From NCBI RefSeq assembly GCF_019551435.1, contig NZ_CP080544.1, positions 1,426,001 through 1,490,000 of the forward strand: a DNA stretch of 64,000 nt, read 5' to 3'. This document shows, piece after piece, positions 48,800 through 58,226 of this stretch (the stretch's first letter is position 1; every line of letters starts with the position of its first letter). The position numbers and the translations under genes are program-made. The notes beneath the pieces were generated by a model, which was not told the origin of the DNA, ran no database searches, and saw only the letters and a program-made list of their open reading frames with translations. The DNA comes from Lysobacter soyae (GTDB lineage: Bacteria > Pseudomonadota > Gammaproteobacteria > Xanthomonadales > Xanthomonadaceae).

Positions 48800-50689
48800 A
48801 TGAATACTCGTTACAACGCCTCAGATATCGAAGTCCTTTCCGGCCTGGACCCGGTCAAACGCCGCCCCGGGATGTATACCGACACGACGCGTCCCAACCA
48901 TCTGGCGCAGGAAGTCATCGACAACGCGGTGGACGAAGCCTTGGCCGGTCATGCCTCGCGCATCGACGTCGTCCTGCATGCCGACGGCAGTTGCGAAGTC
49001 TCGGATGACGGCCGCGGCATGCCCGTCGACATCCATCCCGAAGAAGGCATTCCCGGGGTGGAACTCATCCTCACCCGTTTGCACGCAGGCGGAAAGTTCA
49101 GCAATCGCAACTACACCTTCAGCGGCGGCCTGCATGGCGTCGGCGTCTCGGTGGTCAATGCCTTGTCGACGCGCGTGGATGTGTTTATCAAGCGCGACGG
49201 CAACGAATACAAGATGTCCTTTGCCGATGGCGACCGGACGTCGCCACTCGAAGTGATTGGCGCAGTCGGCAAGAAAAATACCGGCACCCGCGTGCACTTC
49301 TGGCCGGATGCGAAGTATTTCGACACGCCGAAGTTTTACGTGCGCGCGCTGAAACACTTGCTGCGCGCCAAAGCCGTACTCTGTCCGGGCCTGACCGTCA
49401 CGCTGTTCGACGAGGCCAGTGGCGAGAAAGACCGTTGGTATTACGAAGACGGTTTGCGCGATTACTTGAACGGCGAACTCGGTGACAACGAACGCTTGCC
49501 GCCGGAAATGTTCGTCGGTCAGCTGAAGAAAGACACCGAGGTGGTCGACTGGGCCGTGGCTTGGCTGCCCGAAGGCGAATTGGTGCAGGAAAGCTATGTC
49601 AACTTGATTCCGACTGCGCAGCACGGCACGCATGTCAACGGATTGCGCACCGGCCTCACCATGGCCTTGCGCGAGTTCTGCGAATTTCAGAATCTGCTGC
49701 CGCGCGGCGTGAAATTGGCACCGGAAGACGTCTGGGACCGGGTCACGTTCGTGCTGTCGTTGAAGATGCAGGAGCCGCAATTCTCCGGGCAAACCAAAGA
49801 ACGTTTGAGCTCCCGCCAAGCCGCCGGATTCATCGAAGGCGCTGCGCATGATGCGTTCTCGCTGTGGCTCAACACCCATACCGAACTGGCCACGCGCATT
49901 GCACAACTGGCCATCGAGCGTGCCTCGGCGCGTTTGAAAACCGAAAAGCAAATCGTTCGCAAGAAAGTCACCCAAGGTCCTGCCCTGCCCGGCAAACTTG
50001 CCGACTGCATTTCGCAGGACTTGGCGCGTACCGAGTTGTTCCTGGTGGAAGGTGATTCAGCAGGCGGTAGCGCACGTCAAGCACGCGACAAAGACTTCCA
50101 GGCCATCCTGCCGTTGCGCGGCAAGATCTTGAATACTTGGGAAGTCGCTTCGGGCCAAGTGCTGGCCTCAGATGAAGTGCACAACCTCGCTATCGCCATC
50201 GGCTGCGATCCCGGCAAAGACGATATTTCCGGCCTGCGCTATGGGAAGGTGGTGATCCTCGCCGATGCCGACTCCGACGGCCTGCACATCGCAACGCTGC
50301 TCGCGGCGTTGTTCGTCCGCCACTTCCCCGCTTTGGTCAAAGCCGGGCATGTATTTGTGGCGATGCCGCCGCTGTTCCGCGTGGATGTCGGCAAGCAAAT
50401 GTTTTATGCGCTGGACGAAGAAGAGAAACGCATCCTGTTGGAACGCGTCGAGACTGAAAAAATGAAAGGCGCCGTCAGCGTCACACGCTTCAAAGGTTTG
50501 GGCGAAATGAATCCGACGCAATTGCGCGAATCTACGATCCATCCTGACACCCGTCGATTGGTGCAATTGACAGTGGACGATGACGAGAAAACACGCAGCC
50601 TGATGGACATGTTGTTGGCGAAAAAGCGCGCCGCCGACCGCAAGTCCTGGCTTGAGCAGAAAGGCGATTTGGCCACTTTGGAGGTTTGA
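48800..50689 (+). CDS. parE: DNA topoisomerase IV subunit B
   Basis: The 629-residue protein begins at ATG 48800 with YNASDIEVLSGLDPVKRRPG and has the GHKL ATPase motifs VIDNAVDEA and SDDGRGMPVD, SGGLHGVGVSVVNAL, then the TOPRIM domain with LFLVEGDSAGGSA and LADADSDGLHIATL, ending in the ParE-type FKGLGEMNP. The length and start distinguish it from GyrB (about 800 residues). Together with ParC, not in the window, it decatenates daughter chromosomes. The methyltransferase gene begins directly after its stop. Confidence 0.95.
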   Translation: MNTRYNASDIEVLSGLDPVKRRPGMYTDTTRPNHLAQEVIDNAVDEALAGHASRIDVVLHADGSCEVSDDGRGMPVDIHPEEGIPGVELILTRLHAGGKFSNRNYTFSGGLHGVGVSVVNALSTRVDVFIKRDGNEYKMSFADGDRTSPLEVIGAVGKKNTGTRVHFWPDAKYFDTPKFYVRALKHLLRAKAVLCPGLTVTLFDEASGEKDRWYYEDGLRDYLNGELGDNERLPPEMFVGQLKKDTEVVDWAVAWLPEGELVQESYVNLIPTAQHGTHVNGLRTGLTMALREFCEFQNLLPRGVKLAPEDVWDRVTFVLSLKMQEPQFSGQTKERLSSRQAAGFIEGAAHDAFSLWLNTHTELATRIAQLAIERASARLKTEKQIVRKKVTQGPALPGKLADCISQDLARTELFLVEGDSAGGSARQARDKDFQAILPLRGKILNTWEVASGQVLASDEVHNLAIAIGCDPGKDDISGLRYGKVVILADADSDGLHIATLLAALFVRHFPALVKAGHVFVAMPPLFRVDVGKQMFYALDEEEKRILLERVETEKMKGAVSVTRFKGLGEMNPTQLRESTIHPDTRRLVQLTVDDDEKTRSLMDMLLAKKRAADRKSWLEQKGDLATLEV

Positions 50690-51352
50690 GTGCAGGCATC
50701 CGGCGACCGCCATCTCGATCTTGGCTGCGGTAAGTTCCCGCGAAATCCCTATGATCGCAGCGCGTTGTGCGGCGTCGACATCCGGCCCTTGACCATTGAG
50801 GGCGTGGACTATCGTCCCGCCAATCTGACCTTGGAACCGATACCGTTTGACGATGGGCATTTCGCCTCGGTGTCGGCATTCGACTTCATTGAACATGTGC
50901 CGCGCATGCTTCCGAGCGCAGACGGCCGTTCAACACGCGCGCCCTTCATTGAGTTGATGAACGAGGTGTGGCGCGTGCTCGAGCCGGGCGGACGTTTTTA
51001 TGCGATCACGCCGGCCTGGCCAAACATTCAGGCGTTTTCAGATCCGACCCATGTCAACATCATCACCGAAGACACCCTCGCCTATTTCGTCGGCGACAAT
51101 CCGCTAGGCCGCATGTACGGCTTCCAAGGCACCTTCAAAAAATTGCGGCAGGATTGGGTCAATCCGGAACAATCCCGACATGCCGATGCCGACAACGATG
51201 CCAACGCTTTAAAGGTGAAGCGTTACGACACACCCGCGAAGCGTTTGGCGCAAAGCTGGCGTCATTGGTCGCGACGCATGCGCGGCAAACCCGAAGAATC
51301 TTTCGTCGACCAGCATTGGCTGCGCTGGGAACTCGAAGCCGTCAAACCTTGA
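50690..51352 (+). CDS. Class I SAM-dependent methyltransferase
   Basis: The 220-residue protein has the SAM-binding loop HLDLGCGKFPRNPYD at residues 8-22, then GVDIRPL, a post-loop segment FASVSAFDFIEHVPRM and the motif EVWRVLEPGGRFYAITPAWP. The acceptor substrate cannot be read. The start is a GTG that follows the parE stop without a gap, so it is translated together with parE. The C-terminal 40 residues are rich in Arg, Trp and His. The gene ends 27 bp before the convergent peroxiredoxin gene. Confidence 0.8.
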   Translation: MQASGDRHLDLGCGKFPRNPYDRSALCGVDIRPLTIEGVDYRPANLTLEPIPFDDGHFASVSAFDFIEHVPRMLPSADGRSTRAPFIELMNEVWRVLEPGGRFYAITPAWPNIQAFSDPTHVNIITEDTLAYFVGDNPLGRMYGFQGTFKKLRQDWVNPEQSRHADADNDANALKVKRYDTPAKRLAQSWRHWSRRMRGKPEESFVDQHWLRWELEAVKP

Positions 51353-51379
51353 TGCACTCGCCGTCATCGACGGCAAAGC

Positions 51380-51922
51380 TCACATGGCTTTGAGCGCATC
51401 CAGCGTGGATTTGACGTGGCCGTTCGGGCTCATTTCCGAATGCACGTGCACAATTTTTCCGCTCGGTGAAATGACATACGAGGTTCGGCTGGACCAGCCC
51501 GGCTTCAAGGCCAACAACGCGTCGTAGGTCTTGGCGATTTTCGCGCCGGGATCGGCCGCCACCGGAAACTTGCCGCTGCAGAGTTTCGTGTCGGCGGAAA
51601 ACTTGGCCAACTGATCCAGATTGCCGGCCGTCACGCCGATGACCGTGGCCTTATAGGTTTTGAACTGATCAATCGCCTCGGAAAACATGTGCGCTTCCAC
51701 ATTGCAGCCCGAGGTGTAGGCTGCAGGAAAAAAGTAGACAACCACCGGGCCGCGCTTAAGGGCGTCGGCAAGATTGAACGTAAACGCCTTGCCACCCAAA
51801 TAGGCTTGCGCTTTAAAAGTCGGTGCGCTGGCACCGGCCTTCAATTCGGCGTTTGCCGGAACGGCAGCGAGACCGACGGCGACGATTGCAACGGCCAAAG
51901 TGCGCTGAAGTAGGGTGTTCAT
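51380..51922 (-). CDS. Exported peroxiredoxin, AhpC/TSA (BCP-like)
   Basis: The 180-residue precursor has a Sec signal peptide (LAVAIVAVGLAAVPANA, cut before ELKAG). The mature part is a thioredoxin-fold peroxiredoxin with the motif PAAYTSGCN holding the peroxidatic Cys73, and a second Cys115 in DTKLCSGKF that may resolve it. It should reduce peroxides in the periplasm; BCP-type enzymes are usually cytoplasmic, so the export signal is notable. The reductant is unknown. It is divergent from the S9 peptidase gene, 138 bp away. Confidence 0.87.
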   Translation of the reverse strand: MNTLLQRTLAVAIVAVGLAAVPANAELKAGASAPTFKAQAYLGGKAFTFNLADALKRGPVVVYFFPAAYTSGCNVEAHMFSEAIDQFKTYKATVIGVTAGNLDQLAKFSADTKLCSGKFPVAADPGAKIAKTYDALLALKPGWSSRTSYVISPSGKIVHVHSEMSPNGHVKSTLDALKAM

Positions 51923-52060
51923 CGTGACGGGATCCGAGCAGGAAGAGACCTAGAGCTTACGCCTATACTGTTTCGAAGATGCGAAACGCGACACACTGGA
52001 CGCGCGTCGGCATGCGCGATAGCGTAGACGGGTTGCATTTCTGACACCTTTGGGGAAAAC

Positions 52061-53992
52061 ATGTTGAAACGTACTCTCGTGGCTGCGGGCGTGCTTGCCT
52101 GTAGCTCGGCATTTGCACAAGCGCCGTCGGCGATGGATCTCTCCCGCCACGCCGAAATCAATCAAGTCGCGCTCTCACCGGATGGCAAGTACGTTGCCAT
52201 GACCGTACCGACCGCCGACGAAAAAGAAACCCAATTGCAAATCGTTTCGCTAGACGGCAGCGGCAAGACGCAAACCTTGCGTTTCGGTCGACTGGAACAC
52301 GTGAGCGACATTGTGTGGACGGCAGACGACCGCATCACCGTGGCGCGCGCACGCACGCGTCCGCTGCGCCCGTTGCCGGTCAGCCTCGGCCAATTGTTTT
52401 CAACCAATCTCGATGGCAGCGATCAGGAAACCCTGTTCGGCTACTTCCGTGACAGCGGCTCAACCACCGGTCGCCGCAAGGACCAAGGTTTCGCCTCGGT
52501 TGCGCAAGTGATCGACAAAGAACCGGGCATGGCCTTGGTGCAATTCACCTGTTGGGATTGCGGCGAAACGCCGGATACCGTGGTGTACAAAGTCGATACG
52601 CGCACCGGTCATCGTGATGAAGTCGAACGCGTGAAAGGCACTGCGTCCATCTTCTTCGACCAAGACGGCAAGTCGCGTGCGCGCGTGCTGTACAACATCG
52701 ACAGCGAACCGATCAAGATCGAATGGCGTAAGACCGTTGACGGTCCGTGGACGGAAATGCCGCGCGCCCTCGCCGGCCGTGAAATCGAACGCGCGTTTTT
52801 CTCGAAGGACGGCAAAACCATGTATGCCGTTTTGACCAACGGCGGTGAAGCCACCTCGTTCTACAAGATCGACATGGCGAACGAAACACGCGAAGAATTG
52901 CCGAGCCGTGCAGGGTTTGACGTGTCGGGCATCTTGCGTGCCGGTCGTGGCGGTGAACCGTTCGGCTCGATGACCGACGCTGGCAAGCCGACGATCAAAT
53001 ACTTCGACCCCACCTCGGAATACGCCAAGTTGCACGCCGGGATGCTGAAAGCCTTCCCGGGCCAGCTGGTGGAAATTTTGAGCTTCACGCGTGACAACAA
53101 GAAAGTGTTGATCTACACCCATTCCGATCGCAATCCGGGCGCCTGGTATGTGGTCAACCGCGACGACAACAGCCTGCAACTCGTGGCCGAAGCAATGCCG
53201 TGGATCAAACCGCAGCAACTGGCGCCGATGATGCCGGTGGAATTCAAGTCGCGTCACGGTGAGACGCTGCAAGCGTTCGTGACCCGCCAAGGCGGTGGCG
53301 CACAACCGATGATCGTGTTGCCGCACGGTGGCCCGCATGGCCCGTACGACCGTTGGGGTTTTGATCCGGACGCACAATTCTTTGCGACGCGCGGTTACAC
53401 CGTCATCCAAGTCAACTATCGCGGCTCGGGTGGTCAAGGCAAGAAGTTCGAAGAATCGGGCTATCGCGAATGGGGCGGCAAGATGCAGGACGATCTTGCG
53501 GATGCCGTGAAGTTTGCCGTGGACAATAAATGGGCGGATGCCAAGCGCGTCTGCACATTCGGCGCCAGCTACGGCGGCTATGCGGCGTTGATGCAGCCGA
53601 TCCGCTTCCCGGAGTTGTACCGCTGCGCCATCGGCTATGTCGGCGTGTATGACCTGACCGTGATGAACAAAGCCGGCGATATCCCGGATACCGAATCGGG
53701 TCGCCGTTATTTGAAGCGCGTGCTCGGCGACGAGAAAGCGGTCTGGATCGCCAACTCGCCCGCCCGCAACGTCGACAAGATCAAAGTGCCGGTTTTCCTT
53801 GCACAAGGTGCCGTCGACAACCGCGTGCCGATGGATCAATTCAACGCGATGAAGAACGCCATGAGCGCGAACGGCGTCAAGGTTGAAACCATGGTGGCAG
53901 CCGGTGAAGGTCACGGCTTCTTCGATCCCAAGAATCGCGAAGCGCTTTACTTGAAAGTTGAGGATTTCCTCAAACGCAACGACGCCCCTTAA
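52061..53992 (+). CDS. Exported S9 family prolyl oligopeptidase
   Basis: The 643-residue precursor has a signal peptide (LVAAGVLACSSAFA, cut near AQA). The N-terminal part is a beta-propeller with DPP-like repeats, and the C-terminal alpha/beta-hydrolase domain carries the triad: Ser503 in GASYGGYAAL, the aspartate in QGAVDNRVPMD and the histidine in GEGHGF. Such enzymes cut peptides after proline or alanine in the periplasm or outside the cell. A terminator follows at 54018. Other S9 specificities (acylaminoacyl peptidase) are possible. Confidence 0.9.
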   Translation: MLKRTLVAAGVLACSSAFAQAPSAMDLSRHAEINQVALSPDGKYVAMTVPTADEKETQLQIVSLDGSGKTQTLRFGRLEHVSDIVWTADDRITVARARTRPLRPLPVSLGQLFSTNLDGSDQETLFGYFRDSGSTTGRRKDQGFASVAQVIDKEPGMALVQFTCWDCGETPDTVVYKVDTRTGHRDEVERVKGTASIFFDQDGKSRARVLYNIDSEPIKIEWRKTVDGPWTEMPRALAGREIERAFFSKDGKTMYAVLTNGGEATSFYKIDMANETREELPSRAGFDVSGILRAGRGGEPFGSMTDAGKPTIKYFDPTSEYAKLHAGMLKAFPGQLVEILSFTRDNKKVLIYTHSDRNPGAWYVVNRDDNSLQLVAEAMPWIKPQQLAPMMPVEFKSRHGETLQAFVTRQGGGAQPMIVLPHGGPHGPYDRWGFDPDAQFFATRGYTVIQVNYRGSGGQGKKFEESGYREWGGKMQDDLADAVKFAVDNKWADAKRVCTFGASYGGYAALMQPIRFPELYRCAIGYVGVYDLTVMNKAGDIPDTESGRRYLKRVLGDEKAVWIANSPARNVDKIKVPVFLAQGAVDNRVPMDQFNAMKNAMSANGVKVETMVAAGEGHGFFDPKNREALYLKVEDFLKRNDAP

Positions 53993-54017
53993 GGCGTTTC
54001 TATGCCGCAAAACGAAA

Positions 54018-54046
54018 GCCCTTCCGGTCTCCGGAAGGGCTTTTTT
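54018..54046. terminator. Bidirectional Rho-independent terminator between the S9 peptidase and hutG genes
   Basis: GCCCTTCCGG (54018-54027) pairs perfectly with CCGGAAGGGC (54031-54040) around TCT, and six T residues follow on the plus strand. On the minus strand the stem is followed by TTTCGTTTT. It lies between two convergent genes, and its T-run overlaps the hutG stop codon. Confidence 0.92.
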
Positions 54047-54821
54047 ATGCGAGCGCGGCTTCCACCATCGCTTGAATCTGCGTTTGCACGCGCGCGGCTT
54101 TCGCCGGATGCCATTCGCGCTGCGCTTCATCCATGTAGGTGTGCTGGCTCATTTCCAGCTGCAGGGCATCAATGCCCCGGTCCGGATCACCATAATGGCG
54201 CGTGATGTAGCCGCCCTTGAAGCGACCGTTCACCACGAAATCGAAATGATCCTGCGCCGCGAGCACGGCTTCGACGCGCACCTGCGTCAGCTCCGCACAG
54301 CTATTGCCGCTGGCCGTACCGAGATTCAAATCCGGCAATCGGCCTTCAAACAAAAACGGCAGCTCGGCTTTGATGGAATGGCCTTCCCATAGCACCACGC
54401 GACCATGCAGGTCGCGCAGGCGCGCCAATTCGTTTTTCAAGGCCTCGTGATATGGCCGCCAATAACGTTCGACGCGCGCACGCACTTCGGTTTCATCAGG
54501 CTCGCCACCCTCTACATAGACCGGATCCCCGGAAAATCGCACGATCGGACACAGGCCGGTGGTGTTTTGCCCGGGATACAGGGAAACGTCGTCTTCACTG
54601 CGATTGAGGTCGACGACGTAACGCGAATGGGTCGGCACAATCAGCGACCCGCCGGCTTCGATCACCCATGCGTACATGCGCGCCATGTCCCAATCGGTAT
54701 CGGGGACTTCGCGTGCTTCCGGCGTGAGTCGTTGCGCAATATCGGACGGCACGTAAGTACCGTTGTGGGGCACGCTGACCAGCAGCGGTCGCGTGCCTTG
54801 GTGCAGGGTGAAGATGTCCAT
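54045..54821 (-). CDS. hutG: N-formylglutamate amidohydrolase
   Basis: The 258-residue protein starts MDIFTLHQGTRPLLVSVPHN and has the family motifs HNGTYVP, DTDWDMARMY, RYVVDLNRSEDDVSLYPGQ, VVLWEGHSIK and DLNLGTASGNSC. It removes the formyl group from N-formylglutamate, the last step of one histidine degradation route. The other hut genes are not present. It lies 23 bp behind the DadA-like gene on the same strand, which may mean a joint role in amino acid breakdown. Its stop lies in the terminator shared with the S9 gene. Confidence 0.85.
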   Translation of the reverse strand: MDIFTLHQGTRPLLVSVPHNGTYVPSDIAQRLTPEAREVPDTDWDMARMYAWVIEAGGSLIVPTHSRYVVDLNRSEDDVSLYPGQNTTGLCPIVRFSGDPVYVEGGEPDETEVRARVERYWRPYHEALKNELARLRDLHGRVVLWEGHSIKAELPFLFEGRLPDLNLGTASGNSCAELTQVRVEAVLAAQDHFDFVVNGRFKGGYITRHYGDPDRGIDALQLEMSQHTYMDEAQREWHPAKAARVQTQIQAMVEAALA

Positions 54822-54844
54822 GGCGCCAGTCTAATGCTTCAGAT

Positions 54845-56104
54845 CTAAACGAATCGCGCAGGCGAATACGGCGCCGGATCAATGGCCGGTGTCGTGCCGG
54901 TCATCAAATCGGCCATCAACTGCCCCGTGCCCGCACTCATGCTGACCCCCATCATGCCGTGACCGGTGGCGAGCCACAGCTGCGATTGGCCCGGCACGGG
55001 CCCCAGCAACGGCATATCATCCACCGACATCGGCCGCCAACCGAACCACTTTTCTTGAATGCGCGGTCCTTCCGGTACATGCAGGAATTCACGTGCGCCG
55101 CGCACCAAGGCATTGAGGCGTTTTTCGTTCAAGCGCGTGTCGTAGCCGCTGAATTCCATGGTGCTGCCCAAGCGAAAACCGCCATCCCACGCGGTGACGC
55201 AGACCGAGCGATCACGCAGGACCAAGGGCCGCTTCGGCACCAGCGCCGGCGGATCGTAGGTAATGGAATAGCCCTTGCCGGGTTGAATGACACGGCGCAA
55301 CCAGGGCGCGCCCAAAGTCTTCGCCAGCAAAGGCGACCACGCGCCGGTCGCGATGACGACATCCTTGGCCAGGAATTGCCGCTGCGTCGAATGCCCCAGC
55401 CAGTGCGCTCCCGAGCGCGTGAGCGATTGCAATGGCGTCTGCTCTAGGATTTCGCCGCCTAAGCGCCGGACTTGTGCTGCCAAACACGTCAGCCATTGGT
55501 CGGGTCGCAACATGGCATCGCCGTTGAAGCGAATCGCGCCCACCACGCCGGGTCGCAAGGCGGGCTCAATGGCTTCGTAGCTTCGGCCGTCCATGATTTC
55601 CGGGACCACGCCCAACGATTGCAGCAAAGGAATTTCTTTCAGCTCGTGCTGCATCGCGGCCTCACTGCGAAACACATAGTCTTCGCCGCTGCTCACGAAC
55701 TGGCAGTCCATCGCGTATTTGCCGACCCAGTCTTCAATGCGATGTCGGGAGTCGTTCAATAGGGCGTATTTGCCGCGCGCGCTGCTTTCCCAGTCGCGCA
55801 CATTGGCGCGCAACGCAAAACCCAGCAACCAGCGCCAGCGTTGCGGGTCCCACTTCGGTGACACATACAAAGGCGCATCCGGCGTCAGCAGCGAACGCAA
55901 AGCTTCCATCACCACACCGGGCGCTGCCAACGGCGGTGCGTGGCTGGGCGTGAGCGTGCCGCAATTGCCATGGGAGGCACCGGCACCCACGTGCGTGGCT
56001 TCGATCACGCGAACGCTTCGACCCGCTTCCAGCAAAGCCACAGCGGTGGCGAGGCCAATCACCCCGCCCCCCACAATCAGGACATCCGTTTTCTCAGTCG
56101 GCAT
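54845..56104 (-). CDS. FAD-dependent D-amino acid dehydrogenase (DadA-like)
   Basis: The 419-residue flavoprotein has the dinucleotide motif VLIVGGGVIGLATAVALLEA at residues 8-27, the DadA-type VRVIEATHVGAGASHGNCGT and, near the end, WRPMSVDDMPLLGPV and TGHGMMGVSMSAGTGQLM. It oxidises D-amino acids, or D-hydroxyproline in relatives known from xanthomonads, and feeds electrons to the respiratory chain. I leave the symbol open for that reason. It stands 23 bp before hutG. The DUF418 gene ends 23 bp upstream on the same strand. Confidence 0.85.
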   Translation of the reverse strand: MPTEKTDVLIVGGGVIGLATAVALLEAGRSVRVIEATHVGAGASHGNCGTLTPSHAPPLAAPGVVMEALRSLLTPDAPLYVSPKWDPQRWRWLLGFALRANVRDWESSARGKYALLNDSRHRIEDWVGKYAMDCQFVSSGEDYVFRSEAAMQHELKEIPLLQSLGVVPEIMDGRSYEAIEPALRPGVVGAIRFNGDAMLRPDQWLTCLAAQVRRLGGEILEQTPLQSLTRSGAHWLGHSTQRQFLAKDVVIATGAWSPLLAKTLGAPWLRRVIQPGKGYSITYDPPALVPKRPLVLRDRSVCVTAWDGGFRLGSTMEFSGYDTRLNEKRLNALVRGAREFLHVPEGPRIQEKWFGWRPMSVDDMPLLGPVPGQSQLWLATGHGMMGVSMSAGTGQLMADLMTGTTPAIDPAPYSPARFV

Positions 56105-56127
56105 CCCGTCATTCTAAATGGGTGCGC

Positions 56128-57546
56128 TCAGTGCGACGGGGTCAACGCCACTTGGCGCATGGCGGGTGCCTGTCCGTAGGTCATCCAACGCCAAAGCCAT
56201 TCCATCGGTCCGTATTTGAATCGCTGCAGCCAGAGCGCGCTCAAGGCCAACTGCGCCAGCCACAACACGGCCACAAACAGGATTTGTTGATGGCGCGGCA
56301 TGCCCCATTGCTGCAGCCCCCAGCCGTAGAAGACGAACGCGCAGACCAAGGACTGCATCAAGTAATTGGTGAGGGCCATGCGGCCGGCGGGCGCCATCCA
56401 CGCCAAATACTTGCGCGCCGATGCCTGTTGAAACAACAAGACAATCATGGCGATGTAACCCAGGGTCATGAGCGGCGCCGCACCCATGCGCAGGGCCGCG
56501 CCGATCATCGCGCGCCCTGGCTGTACGTCGATGCCGCGCGGCATCCAATCGCCGATCCACATCGATGCTGCGGTGATGGCGAGCGCCAATGGAAACACCC
56601 AGAGCCAAGCCCGCCAAAACTTTGTGTACTGAGCGGCGTTCGCAATTCGGCCAGATTGAACAAACCACGCGCCTATCAAGAACATCGAGATCGCGATCAC
56701 CGAAAACACGGTGTAGTTCGGCATGTGGTGTTGGGTGAAGGATTTCGCGCGTTGCGCCAGGCCGACTTGAAAAGACGGCGATTGAAAGGCAGCCGATTCG
56801 TCACGTTCAAATTGCTCGATCTTCTGCAAATGTTTTTGCGCCTCGGCCTGCTGTGTCACCGTTTGCTTGGCGCGCGCTTCCGGATTCAGCGACATCGCAA
56901 TGCCGCCGGCGAGTTGCATGAGCACAAACAAGGCATAGATCACCGCCCCCGCGCGCCACAAACGCCAAGGTTTGCCCGGCGCGCGCAAATACGGCGCGAG
57001 CAGAGCCGCCATGATCAACGGCACCGCCGCCGCCGACCAATCCATATTGCCGGTGGCCAAGCACAGCGCGGCGACGACCAGCGCCGTCACCAACCAATGC
57101 CAAGGCTTGCCAAACAGCGCCAGCAGCAACATCAGCGCCGTGAGCGAATAGCCGAACAGAATGTCGCCATTCCATAGAAGGATGGCGTGCGCGAGGCCGA
57201 TCAGCATCAGCGCAAAGGTGCGACGCAGATAGGTTTTCACAAACGGCGCGCCGCGTTCACGCGCACGACTCAGCATGAGCGCGAAGCCCATACCGAACAG
57301 CAACGAAAACAGCAGCCAGAATTTGCCGGTGACAAACACCATCACCGCCCAACCGGCGAGGCGATCGATACCGGTCAGGTCCGGCGGCAGTCCACGCTGG
57401 AACTCATAGGTCGGACTGTTGAAGAACTCGATGTTCATCAGACAGATGCCGAGCAAGGCAAAACCGCGCAATACATCCATCACGTGGATGCGCTCACGGC
57501 CCTCCACCGGACCCATCGCCGGCCCTGTCAACGTCGAATCAGACAT
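56128..57546 (-). CDS. DUF418 family membrane protein (YeiB-like)
   Basis: From ATG 57546, behind AGGGGAG, the protein has 472 residues and about ten membrane helices. The start RIHVMDVLRGFALLGICLMN and LFSLLFGMGFALML match the DUF1624/DUF418 family, related to acyltransferases, and the C-terminal DUF418 part contains GRMALTNYLMQSLV and YGPMEWLWRWMTYG. The function of YeiB proteins is unknown; an acyl transfer in the envelope is a guess. A hairpin terminator lies upstream, between it and slyD. Confidence 0.88.
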   Translation of the reverse strand: MSDSTLTGPAMGPVEGRERIHVMDVLRGFALLGICLMNIEFFNSPTYEFQRGLPPDLTGIDRLAGWAVMVFVTGKFWLLFSLLFGMGFALMLSRARERGAPFVKTYLRRTFALMLIGLAHAILLWNGDILFGYSLTALMLLLALFGKPWHWLVTALVVAALCLATGNMDWSAAAVPLIMAALLAPYLRAPGKPWRLWRAGAVIYALFVLMQLAGGIAMSLNPEARAKQTVTQQAEAQKHLQKIEQFERDESAAFQSPSFQVGLAQRAKSFTQHHMPNYTVFSVIAISMFLIGAWFVQSGRIANAAQYTKFWRAWLWVFPLALAITAASMWIGDWMPRGIDVQPGRAMIGAALRMGAAPLMTLGYIAMIVLLFQQASARKYLAWMAPAGRMALTNYLMQSLVCAFVFYGWGLQQWGMPRHQQILFVAVLWLAQLALSALWLQRFKYGPMEWLWRWMTYGQAPAMRQVALTPSH

Positions 57547-57585
57547 ACGACTCCCCTTTCGCAGAACCGTTTGTATAGCACCAAA

Positions 57586-57610
57586 AAAAACGGCCGCACA
57601 GGGCGACCGT
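57586..57610 (-). terminator. Rho-independent terminator after slyD
   Basis: ACGGCCGC (57590-57597) pairs with GCGACCGT (57603-57610), with one G-U pair, around a five-base loop. Eight A residues precede it on the plus strand, so the minus-strand reading ends in TTTTTTTT. It lies 28 bp after the slyD stop. Confidence 0.85.
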
Positions 57611-57637
57611 TTTCTTGAGTCCGGGTGAGGCGAAGGC

Positions 57638-58117
57638 TTAGTGCTGGTGGCCGCCGTCACCGTGGACGTGACCGTGCTCCAACTCTTCCGGCGTGGCGTC
57701 ACGCACTTCGACCACTTCGATGTCGAAGTGCAGATCTTTACCGGCCATCGGGTGGTTCAAGTCCACGTCGACCGTGGTGAGACCGACCTTCTCAATGGTG
57801 ACCGCGCGCGGACCAAAGTTCGTTTGCATCACCACTTGCATGCCCGGCTCAAGCTTGGCGTCGCCGAAATGCTTCTTGGGGATGCGTTGGTTCAAGCCTT
57901 CGCGGCGCTCGCCGTAGGCTTCGGCCGAAGGTACGTCCACCGTGAAGGTGTCGCCGGCTTCGCGACCTTCCATGGCTTTTTCCAAGCCCGGAATGATGTT
58001 GCCGTGGCCGTGCAGAATGGCCAGCGGCTGGCTGTCCTTGGAGGTTTCCGAGGCCGGCTGACCCGCTTCACCGACCGAATAATGGAAGCGCACAACGCTG
58101 TCTTTCGCAATTTTCAT
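57638..58117 (-). CDS. slyD: FKBP-type peptidyl-prolyl isomerase SlyD
   Basis: The 159-residue protein has the SlyD order: FKBP strand and flap with LAILHGHGNIIPGLEKAMEG, an insert-in-flap domain (about residues 70-125) with VDLNHPMAGKDLHFDIEVV following it, and a short His-rich tail (EHGHVHGDGGHQH). It isomerises proline bonds and folds proteins, and the tail can bind nickel. The tail is much shorter than in E. coli SlyD. It is divergent from the first NlpC/P60 gene, 109 bp away. Confidence 0.93.
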   Translation of the reverse strand: MKIAKDSVVRFHYSVGEAGQPASETSKDSQPLAILHGHGNIIPGLEKAMEGREAGDTFTVDVPSAEAYGERREGLNQRIPKKHFGDAKLEPGMQVVMQTNFGPRAVTIEKVGLTTVDVDLNHPMAGKDLHFDIEVVEVRDATPEELEHGHVHGDGGHQH

Positions 58118-58226
58118 TAAATTCTTCTTCTAAGGTGTTGATTTTTGGTTGCGGGTGGGTGCAGACTTCACCCGATATCTACAAAGTTGTTCCACTTCGT
58201 AGTTGCATTATCCGGGGAGCGAAGCG

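Noticed and set aside
52460-54130. Minus-strand open frame of 556 codons antisense to the S9 peptidase
   Set aside because: It crosses the strong terminator at 54018 and the end of hutG, and has no recognisable domain.
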